From Leptothrix discophora (GTDB lineage Bacteria > Pseudomonadota > Gammaproteobacteria > Burkholderiales > Burkholderiaceae_C): 64,000 bases of DNA. A model generated the notes under the pieces. The model saw nothing but the letters and a program-made list of their open reading frames with translations. It was not told the DNA's origin and ran no database searches. The stretch lies in NCBI RefSeq assembly GCF_030705305.1, contig NZ_JAUZEE010000009.1:62001-126000 (forward strand), written 5' to 3'. Shown here one piece after another: positions 18,702 to 30,054 of the stretch. Position 1 is the first letter of the stretch, and each line of letters opens with the position of its first letter. A program made the translations under genes and the position numbers.

Positions 18702-21017
18702 ATGATTGAAATCGAACTCGACGGCAAGAAGGTCTCGGTCCAGGAAGGCAGCATGGTGATGCATGCTGCCGAGGCTGCGGGCACCTACATCCCGCACTTC
18801 TGCTATCACAAGAAGCTCTCGATCGCGGCCAACTGCCGCATGTGCCTGGTCGACGTCGAGAAGGCGCCCAAGCCGATGCCGGCCTGCGCCACGCCGGTCA
18901 CGCAGGGCATGATCGTGCGCACCAAGAGCGACAAGGCCATCAAGGCCCAGCAGTCGGTCATGGAGTTCCTGCTGATCAACCACCCGCTGGACTGCCCCAT
19001 CTGCGACCAGGGCGGCGAGTGCCAGCTGCAGGACCTCGCGGTGGGCTACGGCAAGTCGGCCTCGCGCTACGAGGAAGAAAAGCGCGTCGTCTTCCCGAAG
19101 GACGTCGGACCGCTGATCTCGATGGAAGAGATGAGCCGGTGCATCCACTGCACCCGCTGCGTGCGCTTCGGCCAGGAGATCGCCGGCCAGATGGAACTGG
19201 GCATGGCCCACCGCGGCGAGCACTCCGAGATCACGACCTTCCTGAGCGGCACGGTGGACTCCGAGCTGTCGGGCAACATGATCGACATCTGCCCGGTCGG
19301 CGCGCTGACCAGCAAGCCCTTCCGCTACAGCGCCCGCACCTGGGAGCTGTCGCGCCGCAAGAGCGTCAGCCCGCATGACAGCACCGGTGCCAACCTGATC
19401 GTCCAGGTCAAGAACCACCAGGTCCTGCGCGTCGTTCCGCTGGAGAACGAGGCCGTCAACGAGTGCTGGATCGCCGACCGCGACCGCTACAGCTACGAGG
19501 CCCTCAACGGCGACGCCCGCAACACCAGCCCCATGCTCAAGCAGGGTGGCCAGTGGAAGCCGGTCGACTGGCAGACCGCGCTGGAATACGTCGCCAACGG
19601 TCTGAAGCAGATCAGCCGCGACCACGGGGCGAACGCCATCGGCGCGCTCGCCTCGGCCGGCTCGACCACCGAGGAACTGCACCTGCTGGCGCAGCTGGTG
19701 CGTGGCCTCGGCAGCGACAACATCGACCATCGCCTCGGCCGCAGCGACTTCCGCCAGGATCCGGCCCGCGTGCAGTGGCTGGGCACCTCGATCGCCAGCC
19801 TGTCGACGCTGGACCGCGTGCTGGTCGTCGGCTCCTTCCTGCGCAAGGACCACCCGCTGTTCGCCCAGCGCATCCGCCAGGCTGCCCGTCACGGCGCGCT
19901 GGTCACGCGCGTGCACGGTGTGGCCGAGGACTGGCTGATGCCGGTGGCCGCCGAGGCCATCGCCGCGCCCTCGGAATGGGTCCGTTCGCTGGCCGAGATC
20001 GCCGCAGCGGTCGCCATGACCAAGGGCATCGCCGCACCGTTCGACGTGGCCGCCGGCGACATCGCCAAGGCCATCGCGCTGGGCCTGCTGGGTGGCCAGC
20101 GCAAGGCCATCCTGCTGGGCAACGCCGCCGTGCGTCACCCGCAGGCGGCCGACCTGCAGGCGCTGGCCCAGTGGCTGGGCGAGCACACCGGCGCGAGCGT
20201 CGGCTTCCTGGGCGAGGGCGGCAACGCCGTCGGTGCCCAGCTGGTCGGCGCGCTCCCGCGCACCGATGGACTGGACGCTGCCGCGATGCTGGCGCAGCCG
20301 CGCAAGGCCTACCTGCTGTTCAACACCGAGCCGGTGCTGGACGCAGCCAACGCCGCACAGGCCGCCGCCGCACTGGCCGCCGCCGAGATGGTCGTCGCCT
20401 TCAGCCCGTTCAGCGCCAATGTCGAACAGGCCGACGTGCTGCTGCCGATCGCGCCCTTCACCGAGACCGGTGGCGCCTTCGTCAACGCCGACGGCCGTGT
20501 GCAGAGCTTCCACGGCGTGGTGCGTCCGCTGGGCGACACCCGCCCGGGCTGGAAGGTCCTGCGCGTGCTGGGCAACCTGCTGGGCCTGCCGGGCTTCAGT
20601 CAGGAGACGGTCGAGGAAGTCCGTGCCCAGGCGCTGGGCGACGTTGCCGCGATCCCGGCCCGCCTGGACAACCGCACCACCGTGCTGGCGCAACTCAACG
20701 CGCCGGTCGCCGGCCTGCAGCGCCTGGCCGACACCCCGATCTATGCCACCGACAGCATGGTGCGCCGCGCCCCCTCGCTGCAGAAGACCGCTGACGCCAG
20801 CGCCACCCCGGTCGCCCTGCCGGGCGCGTTGTGGACCGCGCTGGGCCTGCGCGAAGGTGTCGCGCAGGTGCGTGTCTCGCAGGGCGGCGTGGCCGTCACG
20901 CTGAGCGCCGTGCGCGATGACCGCCTGGCCGCCGACACCGTGCGCGTCAGCACCGGCCTGGCCGCCACGGCCGCGCTGGGTGCCGCCTTCGGTCCGGTCA
21001 ACGTCGAAACCGCCTGA
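18702..21017 (+). CDS. nuoG: NADH-quinone oxidoreductase subunit G
   Basis: The 771-residue 75-kDa-type subunit that carries clusters N1b, N5 and N4. The [2Fe-2S] ligands are in [19 protein letters not shown] and ACATPV. The His/Cys cluster N5 is in [18 protein letters not shown], and N4 in [12 protein letters not shown] with [14 protein letters not shown]. The second half is a molybdopterin-oxidoreductase-like fold without molybdenum. The ATG at 18702 gives [16 protein letters not shown]; a TTG nine bases upstream is in frame. Confidence 0.97.
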   Translation: MIEIELDGKKVSVQEGSMVMHAAEAAGTYIPHFCYHKKLSIAANCRMCLVDVEKAPKPMPACATPVTQGMIVRTKSDKAIKAQQSVMEFLLINHPLDCPICDQGGECQLQDLAVGYGKSASRYEEEKRVVFPKDVGPLISMEEMSRCIHCTRCVRFGQEIAGQMELGMAHRGEHSEITTFLSGTVDSELSGNMIDICPVGALTSKPFRYSARTWELSRRKSVSPHDSTGANLIVQVKNHQVLRVVPLENEAVNECWIADRDRYSYEALNGDARNTSPMLKQGGQWKPVDWQTALEYVANGLKQISRDHGANAIGALASAGSTTEELHLLAQLVRGLGSDNIDHRLGRSDFRQDPARVQWLGTSIASLSTLDRVLVVGSFLRKDHPLFAQRIRQAARHGALVTRVHGVAEDWLMPVAAEAIAAPSEWVRSLAEIAAAVAMTKGIAAPFDVAAGDIAKAIALGLLGGQRKAILLGNAAVRHPQAADLQALAQWLGEHTGASVGFLGEGGNAVGAQLVGALPRTDGLDAAAMLAQPRKAYLLFNTEPVLDAANAAQAAAALAAAEMVVAFSPFSANVEQADVLLPIAPFTETGGAFVNADGRVQSFHGVVRPLGDTRPGWKVLRVLGNLLGLPGFSQETVEEVRAQALGDVAAIPARLDNRTTVLAQLNAPVAGLQRLADTPIYATDSMVRRAPSLQKTADASATPVALPGALWTALGLREGVAQVRVSQGGVAVTLSAVRDDRLAADTVRVSTGLAATAALGAAFGPVNVETA

Positions 21018-21031
21018 GCCTGGACCTGAAC

Positions 21032-22090
21032 ATGCTGGATACCCTGCAAACCTTCGGAAGCTCGACGCTGGGCGGTGCCTGGCCGGTGGTCTGGACGCTG
21101 ATCAAGATCGTCGCCGTGCTGCTGCCGCTGATGGGCTGCGTGGCCTACCTGACGCTGTGGGAGCGCAAGGCCATCGGCTGGACCCAGATCCGTCCGGGCC
21201 CGAACCGCGTCGGACCCTGGGGCCTGCTGACCCCGATCGCCGACGCGGTCAAGCTGATCTTCAAGGAGATCATCACCCCGACGGCGGCCAACAAGGGCCT
21301 GTTCTTCCTCGGCCCGATCATGACCATCATGCCGGCGCTGGCCGCCTGGGTGGTCGTGCCCTTCGGTCCGGAGGTCGCGCTGGCCAACGTCAACGCCGGC
21401 CTGCTGTTCCTGATGGCGATCACCTCGCTCGAGGTCTACGGCGTGATCATCGCCGGCTGGGCGTCCAACTCGAAGTACGCCTTCCTGGGCGCGATGCGTG
21501 CCTCGTCCCAGATGATCAGCTACGAGATCGCGATGGGCTTCGCCTTCGTGGTGGTGCTGATGGTGACGGGCAGCCTGAACATGACCGACATCGTGGTCAG
21601 CCAGACCCAGGGCGCCTTCGCCAGCATGGGCCTGAACTTCCTGTCCTGGAACTGGCTGCCGCTGCTGCCGATCTTCGTTGTCTATTTCATCTCGGGCCTG
21701 GCCGAGACCAACCGCCATCCCTTCGACGTCGTCGAAGGCGAGGCCGAGATCGTCGCCGGCCACATGATCGAGTACTCGGGCATGTCGTTCGCGATGTTCT
21801 TCCTGGCCGAGTACGCCAACATGTGGCTGGTCTCCATCCTGACCGTCATCATGTTCTTGGGCGGCTGGGATGCGCCGATCGCCGCGCTGAGCTTCATCCC
21901 GGGCTGGATCTGGCTGGGCATCAAGACCTTCTGCGTCGTCACCATGTTCCTGTGGGTGCGCGCCACCTTCCCGCGCTACCGCTATGACCAGATCATGCGT
22001 CTGGGCTGGAAGATCTTCATCCCGGTCACCCTTGTCTGGCTGATCGTCGTGGGCCTGTGGATGCAGTCGCCCTGGAACATCTGGCATTGA
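21032..22090 (+). CDS. nuoH: NADH-quinone oxidoreductase subunit H
   Basis: A 352-residue membrane subunit with about eight helices that closes the quinone chamber at the base of the peripheral arm. Conserved segments are [20 protein letters not shown], the acidic [20 protein letters not shown] loop lining the quinone channel, and [18 protein letters not shown]. It starts 14 bases after nuoG. Confidence 0.98.
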   Translation: MLDTLQTFGSSTLGGAWPVVWTLIKIVAVLLPLMGCVAYLTLWERKAIGWTQIRPGPNRVGPWGLLTPIADAVKLIFKEIITPTAANKGLFFLGPIMTIMPALAAWVVVPFGPEVALANVNAGLLFLMAITSLEVYGVIIAGWASNSKYAFLGAMRASSQMISYEIAMGFAFVVVLMVTGSLNMTDIVVSQTQGAFASMGLNFLSWNWLPLLPIFVVYFISGLAETNRHPFDVVEGEAEIVAGHMIEYSGMSFAMFFLAEYANMWLVSILTVIMFLGGWDAPIAALSFIPGWIWLGIKTFCVVTMFLWVRATFPRYRYDQIMRLGWKIFIPVTLVWLIVVGLWMQSPWNIWH

Positions 22091-22119
22091 GCCGCATGAG
22101 CCCCGACCAGGAAACCACC

Positions 22120-22632
22120 ATGTCTGCCGCCGCCCCCGTCAAGGACTTCTCCTTCAAGGACTTCATCTCCAGCTTCATGCTGCTGGAGCTGCTGAAGGGC
22201 CTGAAGCTCACCGGCCGTCATTTCTTCCAGCGCACGGTCACCGTGCAGTTCCCGGAAGAGAAGACGCCGCTGTCGCCGCGCTTCCGCGGCCTGCACGCCT
22301 TGCGCCGCTACGAGAACGGTGAAGAGCGCTGCATCGCCTGCAAGCTGTGCGAGGCGGTCTGCCCCGCCATGGCCATCACGATCGAGTCGGACGTGCGTGC
22401 CGACGGCAGCCGCCGTACCACGCGCTACGACATCGACCTGACCAAGTGCATCTTCTGCGGCTTCTGCGAGGAAAGCTGCCCGGTGGACTCGATCGTCGAG
22501 ACCCACATCTTCGAATACCACGGCGAAAAGCGTGGCGACCTGTACTTCACGAAGGACATGTTGCTGGCCGTCGGTGACCGCTACGAAAAAGACATCGCAG
22601 CCAACAAGGAGGCGGACGCCAAGTACCGCTGA
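22120..22632 (+). CDS. nuoI: NADH-quinone oxidoreductase subunit I
   Basis: A 170-residue ferredoxin-like subunit holding the two [4Fe-4S] clusters N6a and N6b, which pass electrons to N2. The motifs are [12 protein letters not shown] and [12 protein letters not shown], about 40 residues apart. ATG 22120 is chosen over earlier in-frame starts because AGGAAA precedes it and the amphipathic N-terminus has normal length. A hairpin separates it from nuoJ. Confidence 0.97.
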   Translation: MSAAAPVKDFSFKDFISSFMLLELLKGLKLTGRHFFQRTVTVQFPEEKTPLSPRFRGLHALRRYENGEERCIACKLCEAVCPAMAITIESDVRADGSRRTTRYDIDLTKCIFCGFCEESCPVDSIVETHIFEYHGEKRGDLYFTKDMLLAVGDRYEKDIAANKEADAKYR

Positions 22633-22645
22633 ACCGCGCGAGCGG

Positions 22646-22668
22646 CGGGCCGTGGACCCCACGGCCCG
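22646..22668 (+). promoter_or_regulatory. Intercistronic hairpin between nuoI and nuoJ
   Basis: A perfect 10-bp GC-rich stem (22646-22655 with 22659-22668) and three-base loop begin 14 bases after nuoI. There is no T-run. It divides the genes for the soluble arm plus NuoA/H from the genes for the distal membrane arm, so it could adjust the ratio of the two parts. Confidence 0.6.
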
Positions 22669-22710
22669 GTTGCTGCTGCGCCGGTCTCACGCGACGTACC
22701 CCGAGACGAC

Positions 22711-23364
22711 ATGGAAACCACCACCGCGCTCTTCTACGTCTTTGCCGCGATCCTTCTCTTCGCGGCCTTCCGGGTCATCACCGCCCGCAGCCCCGTCCAT
22801 TCGGCGCTGTACCTGGTGCTGGCGTTCTTCAATGCCAGCTGCGTCTGGATGCTGCTTCAGGCCGAGTTCCTGGCGATCTCGCTGGTGCTCGTCTACGTCG
22901 GCGCCGTGATGGTGCTGTTCCTGTTCGTCGTGATGATGCTGGACATCAACATCGACGCGCTGCGGCAGGGTTTCTGGAACCACTTCCCGGTGGCTGGAAC
23001 GGTGGGCGTGATCATCGCCCTCGAGATGGCCGTCGTGCTGATGCGGGGCTTCAACCTGCCGACCGCCAAGCCCATGCAGGGCCCGGCCGGCATGCCCAAC
23101 GCGAAGCTGCTGGGCATCGAGATCTACACGAACTACCTGTACCCGCTCGAGATCGCCGCCGTGCTGCTGCTGGTGGCCATCATCGCGGCCATCGCGCTGA
23201 CGCTGCGCCGTCGCAAGGACGTGAAGGGTCAGGACCCGAGCCAGCAGGTGCGTGCCCGCAAGGCTGACCGCCTGCGGATCGTGAAGATGGACGCCGTGCG
23301 CGAGCTGCCGGCTGCGCCCGATGCTGACGCCGCTGCCGCTGCGGCCCCGAAAGGACAAGCGTGA
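22711..23364 (+). CDS. nuoJ: NADH-quinone oxidoreductase subunit J
   Basis: A 217-residue membrane subunit with about five helices. Conserved features are [15 protein letters not shown], the helix [20 protein letters not shown] that includes the pi-bulge region of helix 3, and a charged C-terminal tail ending in an alanine-rich stretch ([12 protein letters not shown]). Its stop shares one base with the nuoK start. Confidence 0.96.
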   Translation: METTTALFYVFAAILLFAAFRVITARSPVHSALYLVLAFFNASCVWMLLQAEFLAISLVLVYVGAVMVLFLFVVMMLDINIDALRQGFWNHFPVAGTVGVIIALEMAVVLMRGFNLPTAKPMQGPAGMPNAKLLGIEIYTNYLYPLEIAAVLLLVAIIAAIALTLRRRKDVKGQDPSQQVRARKADRLRIVKMDAVRELPAAPDADAAAAAAPKGQA

Positions 23365-23672
23365 TGACCATCGGCCTCGGACACTATCTGACGCTGGGCG
23401 CGATCCTGTTCGCGCTGTCGGTGATCGGCATCTTCCTGAACCGCAAGAACCTGATCGTGCTGCTGATGGCCATCGAGCTGATGCTGCTGGCGGTCAACCT
23501 GAACTTCGTGGCCTTCTCGCACTATCTGGGCGACATGGCCGGGCAGGTCTTCGTGTTCTTCATCCTGACCGTCGCGGCCGCCGAATCGGCCATCGGTCTG
23601 GCCATCCTGGTGGTGCTGTTCCGCAACCGCTCGACGATCAATGTCGATGAACTCGACACGCTGAAGGGCTGA
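23364..23672 (+). CDS. nuoK: NADH-quinone oxidoreductase subunit K
   Basis: A 102-residue MrpC-like membrane subunit with three helices. The two conserved membrane glutamates of the proton path are in [16 protein letters not shown] and [15 protein letters not shown]. The ATG at 23364 overlaps the nuoJ stop; a GTG one codon earlier is possible. The length is normal. Confidence 0.97.
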   Translation: MTIGLGHYLTLGAILFALSVIGIFLNRKNLIVLLMAIELMLLAVNLNFVAFSHYLGDMAGQVFVFFILTVAAAESAIGLAILVVLFRNRSTINVDELDTLKG

Positions 23673-23692
23673 GGCCAGAGGGAAGAACACAA

Positions 23693-25726
23693 ATGACCGA
23701 GCTCTCGCTAACCACCCTGCTGGCCGTGCCGCTGGCGCCGCTGGCCGGCGCGGTGATCGCCGGCTTCTTCGGCAAGACCGTGGGTCGCCGCGGCGCCCAC
23801 GTCGTGACCATCCTCGGCGTCCTGATCGCCTTCGTGCTGTCGGCGCTGACGCTGCAGCAGGTGATGGACGGTGCCCGCTTCAACCAGACCGTCTACGAAT
23901 GGATGGTGCTGGGCGGCCTGAAGATGGAAGTCGGCTTCCTGGTCGACGGCCTGACCGCCATGATGATGGTGGTCGTCACCTTCGTCTCGCTGATGGTGCA
24001 CATCTACACCATCGGCTACATGGAGGAGGATCCGGGCTACCAGCGATTCTTCTCGTACATCTCGCTGTTCACCTTCTCGATGCTGATGCTCGTGATGAGC
24101 AACAACTTCCTGCAGCTGTTCTTCGGCTGGGAAGCGGTCGGCCTGGTGTCCTATCTGCTGATCGGCTTCTGGTTCAAGAAGCCCACCGCGATCTTCGCCA
24201 ACATGAAGGCCTTCCTGGTCAACCGGGTCGGCGATTTCGGCTTCATCCTGGGCATCGGCCTGATCGTCGCCTACGCCGGCACGCTGAACTACAGCGAGAC
24301 CTTCGCGCAGGCCGGCGAGTACGCCAAGCTGCCGTTCCCTGGCACCGACTGGATGCTCATCACGGTGACCTGCATCTGCCTGTTCATCGGCGCGATGGGC
24401 AAGAGCGCGCAGTTCCCGCTGCACGTCTGGCTGCCCGACTCGATGGAAGGCCCGACCCCGATCTCCGCGCTGATCCACGCCGCCACCATGGTGACGGCCG
24501 GTATCTTCATGGTCGCGCGCATGTCGCCGCTGTTCGAGCTGTCGGACACCGCGTTGAGCTTCATCCTCATCATCGGCGCCATCACCGCGCTGTTCATGGG
24601 CTTCCTGGGCATCATCCAGAACGACATCAAGCGCGTCGTCGCGTACTCGACGCTCTCGCAGCTCGGCTACATGACCATGGCGCTGGGCGCCTCGGCCTAC
24701 TCGGTCGCCGTCTTCCACCTGATGACGCACGCCTTCTTCAAGGCCTTGCTGTTCCTCGGTGCCGGCTCCGTGATCATCGGCATGCACCACGACCAGGACA
24801 TCCGGAACATGGGCGGCCTGTGGAAGCGCATGCCCATCACCTGGATCACCTCGCTGCTGGGTTCGCTCGCGCTGATCGGCACGCCCTTCTTCGCCGGCTT
24901 CTACTCGAAGGACTCGATCATCGAGGCACTGCATGCCAGCAACCTGGCCGCCGCGCACTGGGCCTACTGGGCTGCGGTGATCGGCGTGTTCGTGACGGCG
25001 TTCTATTCCTTCCGGATGTACTTCCTGGTCTTCCACGGCAAGGAAAACTTTCACCACAAGCCCTTTCCGCCGGAAGACGACCACGCGCACGACGACGACC
25101 ATGCCGATGACCATGGTCATGGTCATGGCCACGCGCATGCCCACGAGCCTCACGAGTCCCCCTGGGTCGTGACGCTGCCGCTGGTGCTGCTGGCCATCCC
25201 GTCGGTCATCGTCGGCTACCTGACGATCGGCCCGCTGGTGCACGGCGACTTCTTCAAGGACGCGATCCTCGTCAACGCAGCCCTCCACCCGGCCATGCAG
25301 ACGCTGTCGGAGGAGTTCCACGGTGCTGCCGCGATGGCGATGCATGCCGTCTCGACGCTGCCGTTCTGGCTCGCGCTGGCCGGTGTCGTGACCGCCTACG
25401 TGTTCTACATGCTGGTGCCGGCGATCCCGGCGACGCTGGGCCGCGTGCTGTCGCCGCTGGTCACCGTGATGCAGAACAAGTACTACCTCGACGCCTTCAA
25501 CGAGCACGTGCTCGCCGCTGGCGCCCGCCTGCTCGGCCGTGGTCTCTGGAAGGGTGGCGACGTCGCCATCATCGACGGCGCGGTCGTCAACGGATCGGCT
25601 CGCCTGATCGGCTGGATCGCGTCGCTGGTCCGTCTGTTCCAGACCGGCTACATCTATCACTACGCACTGGTCATGCTCGTCGGCGTCTTCGCGCTGATGA
25701 GCTGGTTCGTGTTCCAGGCGCGCTGA
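23693..25726 (+). CDS. nuoL: NADH-quinone oxidoreductase subunit L
   Basis: A 677-residue Mrp-type antiporter-like subunit at the tip of the membrane arm, with a long lateral helix at the C-terminus. Conserved blocks are FFGWEAVGLVSYLLIGFW with the key glutamate, LHVWLPDSMEGPTPISALIH, and IKRVVAYSTLSQLGYM. Residues about 461-487 form an unusual loop very rich in His and Asp (HDDDHADDHGHGHGHAHAH) between two helices. Such loops are seen in some relatives and could bind divalent metal. Confidence 0.97.
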   Translation: MTELSLTTLLAVPLAPLAGAVIAGFFGKTVGRRGAHVVTILGVLIAFVLSALTLQQVMDGARFNQTVYEWMVLGGLKMEVGFLVDGLTAMMMVVVTFVSLMVHIYTIGYMEEDPGYQRFFSYISLFTFSMLMLVMSNNFLQLFFGWEAVGLVSYLLIGFWFKKPTAIFANMKAFLVNRVGDFGFILGIGLIVAYAGTLNYSETFAQAGEYAKLPFPGTDWMLITVTCICLFIGAMGKSAQFPLHVWLPDSMEGPTPISALIHAATMVTAGIFMVARMSPLFELSDTALSFILIIGAITALFMGFLGIIQNDIKRVVAYSTLSQLGYMTMALGASAYSVAVFHLMTHAFFKALLFLGAGSVIIGMHHDQDIRNMGGLWKRMPITWITSLLGSLALIGTPFFAGFYSKDSIIEALHASNLAAAHWAYWAAVIGVFVTAFYSFRMYFLVFHGKENFHHKPFPPEDDHAHDDDHADDHGHGHGHAHAHEPHESPWVVTLPLVLLAIPSVIVGYLTIGPLVHGDFFKDAILVNAALHPAMQTLSEEFHGAAAMAMHAVSTLPFWLALAGVVTAYVFYMLVPAIPATLGRVLSPLVTVMQNKYYLDAFNEHVLAAGARLLGRGLWKGGDVAIIDGAVVNGSARLIGWIASLVRLFQTGYIYHYALVMLVGVFALMSWFVFQAR

Positions 25727-25744
25727 GCCGGGGAAACGAAGAAC

Positions 25745-27217
25745 ATGGCTTATCTCTCTCTCGCCATCTGGCTGCCGATCGCCTTCGGCGCCGTGCTGCT
25801 GGCCCTCGGTCGTGACGACAACGCCGGCGTGGTGCGCTGGATCGCGCTGGTCGGCGCGGTCGTCAGCTTCCTCGTCACGATCCCGCTGATCACCGGCTTC
25901 GACGTCGGCAGTGCCGCGATGCAGTTCCAGGAACTTCAGCCCTGGATCGCCCGCTTCAACGTCAACTACCACCTGGGCGTCGACGGCATCTCGGTGTGGT
26001 TCGTGCTGCTGACCGCCTTCATCACCGTGATCGTCGTGATCGCGGCCTGGGAGGTCATCACCCTGCGCGTGCACCAGTACATGGGTGCCTTCCTGATCCT
26101 GTCGGGCCTGATGGTTGGCGTCTTCAGCGCAGTCGACGGCCTGCTGTTCTACGTCTTCTTCGAGGCGACCCTGATCCCGATGTACATCATCATCGGCATC
26201 TGGGGTGGCCCGCGGCGCGTCTACGCGGCCTTCAAGTTCTTCCTGTACACGCTCGCCGGCTCGCTGCTGATGCTGATCGCGCTGATCTACCTGTACTACA
26301 AGTCGGGTGGCAGCTTCGACATCCTGGCCTGGCACAAGCTGCCGCTGGGCATGACCGCGCAGGCGCTGCTGTTCGGGGCCTTCTTCGCCGCCTTCTCGGT
26401 CAAGGTGCCGATGTGGCCGGTTCACACCTGGCTGCCCGACGCCCACGTCGAGGCGCCCACCGGCGGCTCGGTCGTGCTGGCCGCGATCATGCTCAAGCTC
26501 GGGGCCTACGGCTTCCTGCGCTTCTCGATGCCGATCGCGCCGGATGCCGCGCACACCTACGGCCCGGTCATCATCGCGCTGTCGCTGATCGCGGTGATCT
26601 ACATCGGCCTGGTTGCGCTGGTGCAGAACGACATGAAGAAGCTGGTGGCCTATTCGTCGATCGCGCACATGGGCTTCGTCACGCTCGGCTTCTTCATCTT
26701 CAGCGAACTGGGCATCTCCGGCGGCCTGGTGCAGATGATCTCGCACGGCTTCGTCTCGGGCGCGATGTTCCTGTCCATCGGCGTGTTGTACGACCGTGTC
26801 CACTCCCGCGAGATCGCCAGCTACGGCGGCGTGGTCAACACCATGCCCAAGTTCGCGGCGTTCGCGGTCTTCTTCGGCATGGCCAACTGCGGTCTGCCGG
26901 GCACTGCCGGCTTCATCGGCGAGTGGATGGTCATCCTCGGCGCCGTCAAGTACAACTTCTGGATTGGCCTGCTCGCCGCGACCGCGCTGATCTTCGGCGC
27001 CGCCTACACGCTGTGGATGATCAAGCGGGTCTACTTCGGCGACGTCACCAACGACGACGTCCGTGAACTCACCGACATCAACGCACGCGAGTTCCTGATG
27101 CTGGCCGTGCTCGCCGTCGCCACGCTGGCGATGGGCCTGTACCCGAAGCCCTTCACCGACGTCATGCACAGTTCCGTCACGGAACTGATCCGCCACGTCG
27201 GCGTCTCGAAACTCTGA
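25745..27217 (+). CDS. nuoM: NADH-quinone oxidoreductase subunit M
   Basis: A 490-residue antiporter-like proton-pumping subunit with about fourteen helices. Landmarks are [20 protein letters not shown] with the conserved glutamate, [20 protein letters not shown] with the functional lysine, and [17 protein letters not shown]. Spacing is 18 bases from nuoL and 20 to nuoN. Confidence 0.98.
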   Translation: MAYLSLAIWLPIAFGAVLLALGRDDNAGVVRWIALVGAVVSFLVTIPLITGFDVGSAAMQFQELQPWIARFNVNYHLGVDGISVWFVLLTAFITVIVVIAAWEVITLRVHQYMGAFLILSGLMVGVFSAVDGLLFYVFFEATLIPMYIIIGIWGGPRRVYAAFKFFLYTLAGSLLMLIALIYLYYKSGGSFDILAWHKLPLGMTAQALLFGAFFAAFSVKVPMWPVHTWLPDAHVEAPTGGSVVLAAIMLKLGAYGFLRFSMPIAPDAAHTYGPVIIALSLIAVIYIGLVALVQNDMKKLVAYSSIAHMGFVTLGFFIFSELGISGGLVQMISHGFVSGAMFLSIGVLYDRVHSREIASYGGVVNTMPKFAAFAVFFGMANCGLPGTAGFIGEWMVILGAVKYNFWIGLLAATALIFGAAYTLWMIKRVYFGDVTNDDVRELTDINAREFLMLAVLAVATLAMGLYPKPFTDVMHSSVTELIRHVGVSKL

Positions 27218-27237
27218 TCCACGGAACCGCTCGCACC

Positions 27238-28716
27238 ATGACATCGATGAACTGGAACGCGATCCTTCCGGAGATCGTGCTGCTGGTGATGGCCTGCGTC
27301 GTCGCGCTGGCCGATCTCTTCGTGACCGACCCGCAGCGTCGCCCGACCTATCGCCTGACGCTGCTGACGCTGGCCGTCTATGGCGCGCTGCATCTGGCTT
27401 ATTTCCAGAACGCGACGCCCGAGTTCGCCGCCAACGGCATGATCGTCTCGGACCCGATGGGCCACCTGCTGACCTTCTTCGCGACGGTTGCCGTGGCCGT
27501 CACGCTGGTCTATGCGCAGCCCTACGTGGCCAGCCGCGAGATGCTCAAGGGCGAGCTGTTCACGCTGAGCCTGCTGTCGCTGCTGGGCATCTCGATCATG
27601 GTGTCGGGCGCCCACCTGCTGATGATCTACCTCGGCCTGGAGCTGATGAGCCTGTCGCTGTACGCACTGGTCGCGCTGCGTCGCGACAACGCCCAGGCGA
27701 CCGAGGCGGCGATGAAGTACTTCGTGCTGGGCGCGCTCGCATCGGGCTTCCTGCTCTACGGCATGTCCATGATGTACGGCGCAACCGGCAGCCTCGAGCT
27801 GGCCGGCGTGTTCGAGGCCATCAACAAGGGCGAGCCCAACAAGCAGGTGCTGGTCTTCGGCATCGTCTTCATCGTCTCGGGCCTCGCCTTCAAGCTCGGC
27901 GCCGTGCCCTTCCACATGTGGGTGCCCGACGTCTACCACGGTGCCCCGACCGCCGCGACGCTGCTGATCGCCGGCGCGCCCAAGATCGCCGCCTTCGGCA
28001 TGGCCATGCGCCTGCTGGTCGACGGCCTGATCGGCCTGGCCGTGGACTGGCAGCAGATGCTGGTCGTGCTGTCGGTCTGCTCGCTGGTGGTCGGCAACCT
28101 CGCCGCCATCGCACAGAGCAACCTCAAGCGCATGCTGGCCTACTCGACCATCGCGCAGATGGGCTTCGTGCTGCTGGGCCTGGTGCCGGGCGTGATCAAC
28201 GGCAACACCGTGTCGGCCGCCAATGCCTACAGCTCGGCCATGTTCTACATCCTGACCTACGTGGTCACGACGCTGGGCACCTTCGGGCTGATCATGCTGA
28301 TGGCCCGCCAGGGCTTCGAGGCCGACCAGATCGAAGACCTCGCCGGCCTGAACCAGCGCAACCCGCTGATGGCGGCCGTCATGGCGGTCTTCATGTTCTC
28401 GCTGGCCGGCATTCCGCCGACGGTGGGCTTCTACGCCAAGCTGTCGGTGCTGCAGGCACTGGTCTCGACCAACGACAGCGGCTACATCGGCCTGGCGATC
28501 TTCTCGGTGATGATGTCGCTGATCGGCGCCTTCTACTACCTGCGGGTCGTCAAGGTCATGTACTTCGACGAGGCCACCGATGCCAGCGCGATCCAGGCGC
28601 CGGCGCAGGCCCGTGCGGTGCTGTCGCTCAACGGAGCGGCCGTGCTGGTGCTCGGCGTGCTGCCGGGCGGCCTGATGGCCATGTGCGCCTACGCCATCAA
28701 GGCGCTGGCGACCTGA
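27238..28716 (+). CDS. nuoN: NADH-quinone oxidoreductase subunit N
   Basis: A 492-residue antiporter-like subunit and the last gene of the complex I operon. Key segments are [20 protein letters not shown] with the membrane glutamate, [16 protein letters not shown] and [21 protein letters not shown] 27238 is used; a second ATG nine bases later is possible. Two tandem hairpins follow the stop. Confidence 0.98.
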   Translation: MTSMNWNAILPEIVLLVMACVVALADLFVTDPQRRPTYRLTLLTLAVYGALHLAYFQNATPEFAANGMIVSDPMGHLLTFFATVAVAVTLVYAQPYVASREMLKGELFTLSLLSLLGISIMVSGAHLLMIYLGLELMSLSLYALVALRRDNAQATEAAMKYFVLGALASGFLLYGMSMMYGATGSLELAGVFEAINKGEPNKQVLVFGIVFIVSGLAFKLGAVPFHMWVPDVYHGAPTAATLLIAGAPKIAAFGMAMRLLVDGLIGLAVDWQQMLVVLSVCSLVVGNLAAIAQSNLKRMLAYSTIAQMGFVLLGLVPGVINGNTVSAANAYSSAMFYILTYVVTTLGTFGLIMLMARQGFEADQIEDLAGLNQRNPLMAAVMAVFMFSLAGIPPTVGFYAKLSVLQALVSTNDSGYIGLAIFSVMMSLIGAFYYLRVVKVMYFDEATDASAIQAPAQARAVLSLNGAAVLVLGVLPGGLMAMCAYAIKALAT

Positions 28717-28754
28717 TCCGCGCCTCACGCCGTCGTGGCGTGATGTGCCTCTCG

Positions 28755-28817
28755 CGGCCCCGTGCAGCCCCCGGCTCGCGGGGCCGTCGTCCATCCTGGG
28801 CTCGACCGGGTCGAGCC
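28755..28817 (+). terminator. Tandem hairpins ending the nuo operon
   Basis: The first stem pairs 28755-28762 with 28779-28786 (8 bp, long loop). The second is a perfect 8-bp stem with three-base loop (28799-28806 with 28810-28817). The T-run is only TT, so termination may need Rho. The second hairpin lies about 20 bases before the NUDIX start. Confidence 0.55.
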
Positions 28818-28836
28818 TTGCTGACAGGATCGAAGC

Positions 28837-29478
28837 ATGACGATCGATGCCAAGCCCCTCCTGCCCACGCTGGCCGACCTGCCCACCGGTGACGAGCACC
28901 TGATCGAGCGCCAGCTGCGCAGCGAACAGGTCTTCCGCGGCCGGCTGCTGGACGTGCGACGTGACCATGTCAGCCTGCCCGACGGCGGCGAGGCGACGCG
29001 CGAGTACATCGTGCACAACGGTGCGGTGATGGTGATCCCCTTGCTGGATGACGGCCGCCTGCTGCTGGAGCGCCAGTACCGCTACCCGCTGCAGCGCGCC
29101 ATGATCGAGTTCCCGGCCGGCAAGCTGGAGGCGGGAGAGGCCGGCATCCGTTGCGCCGTGCGCGAGCTGCGCGAGGAGACCGGCTACGAGGCCACCGAGT
29201 GGGCCTACGCAGGCCAACTGCACAACGCCATCGCCTACGCGACCGAGCACATCCAGGTCTGGCTGGCCCGCGGCCTGACGGCGGGCCCACGCTCGCTCGA
29301 CGAGGGCGAGTTCCTCGACGCCTTTGCCGCGACCGCCGATGAGCTGGCCGGCTGGTGCCGCGACGGCGCCGTCACCGATGCCAAGACCCTTGTGGGCCTG
29401 CTCTGGCTGCAGCAATGGCGTGCTGGTCTGTGGGACTTGGCCTGGAAGTCCGAAGCCGAACACCTCACCGCCGGATAA
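28837..29478 (+). CDS. NUDIX hydrolase, ADP-ribose pyrophosphatase type
   Basis: A 213-residue hydrolase expected to split ADP-ribose or related nucleoside diphosphate derivatives. The NUDIX box is complete: G-x5-E-x7-REL-x-EE-x-G, seen from GKLEAGEAGIRCAVREL on to REETGY (about residues 96-119). The strand VMVIPLLDDGRLLLERQYRY and a downstream glutamate-rich EGEFLDAF fit the ADP-ribose group. It is ten bases from the DUF1178 gene. Confidence 0.9.
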   Translation: MTIDAKPLLPTLADLPTGDEHLIERQLRSEQVFRGRLLDVRRDHVSLPDGGEATREYIVHNGAVMVIPLLDDGRLLLERQYRYPLQRAMIEFPAGKLEAGEAGIRCAVRELREETGYEATEWAYAGQLHNAIAYATEHIQVWLARGLTAGPRSLDEGEFLDAFAATADELAGWCRDGAVTDAKTLVGLLWLQQWRAGLWDLAWKSEAEHLTAG

Positions 29479-29487
29479 TTCCGCGTC

Positions 29488-30036
29488 ATGAAGGTCCTCA
29501 ATCTGCAATGCGGCGCCGGGCACGGCTTCGAAGGCTGGTTCGGCTCCGAAGCCGACATCGCCGACCAGCAGGCGCGCGGCCTGCTGACCTGCCCGGTCTG
29601 CAGCAGCCACGAGATCCACCGCCTGCCGTCGGCGCCGCGCCTGAACCTGTCGGGCGCGCGTGAACCCCGTGCGGCCACGCCTTCTCCCGCTGGCCGTCCG
29701 CCGGAACCGGTGGCTGCCGGCCAGACCCGCGAGCGGCTGCCCGCCCCGGTCCCGGTGACGCCCCCGGTCAGAAGCCCAGCGATGACACCCGAGGCGGCCG
29801 CCCACGCGGCGGTCATGCAGGCGGCCTACCTGCACGCGGTGCGCGAGCTGATGGCACGCACCGAGGATGTCGGCCCGCGCTTCGCGGAAGAGGCCCGCCG
29901 CATCCACTATGGCGAGACCGAGGACCGCCAGATCCGCGGCAAGACCACCCCCGACGAGGCCGAGGCCTTGCGCGAGGAGGGCATCGAGTTCTTCTCGGTC
30001 GCCGTGCCCGACGGGGTGGATGGGCCGGTGCAGTGA
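29488..30036 (+). CDS. DUF1178 family protein
   Basis: A 182-residue conserved protein of unknown function. The N-terminus MKVLNLQCGAGHGFEGWFGS and the zinc-ribbon-like LLTCPVCSSHEIHRLPSAPR are typical of the family, with cysteines at about residues 8, 34 and 37. A proline-rich linker (about 55-90) joins this to a C-terminal helical part with FAEEARRIHYGETEDRQIRG. The pairing after nuoN-NUDIX is common in Burkholderiales. It ends 18 bases from the convergent FAD oxidase gene. Confidence 0.9.
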   Translation: MKVLNLQCGAGHGFEGWFGSEADIADQQARGLLTCPVCSSHEIHRLPSAPRLNLSGAREPRAATPSPAGRPPEPVAAGQTRERLPAPVPVTPPVRSPAMTPEAAAHAAVMQAAYLHAVRELMARTEDVGPRFAEEARRIHYGETEDRQIRGKTTPDEAEALREEGIEFFSVAVPDGVDGPVQ

Positions 30037-30054
30037 AGCCGCCCGGCAGGCCCT

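Noticed and set aside
23708-27244. Minus-strand open frame of more than 1100 codons opposite nuoL and nuoM
   Set aside because: Antisense to two complete, conserved complex I genes, with no recognisable domain.
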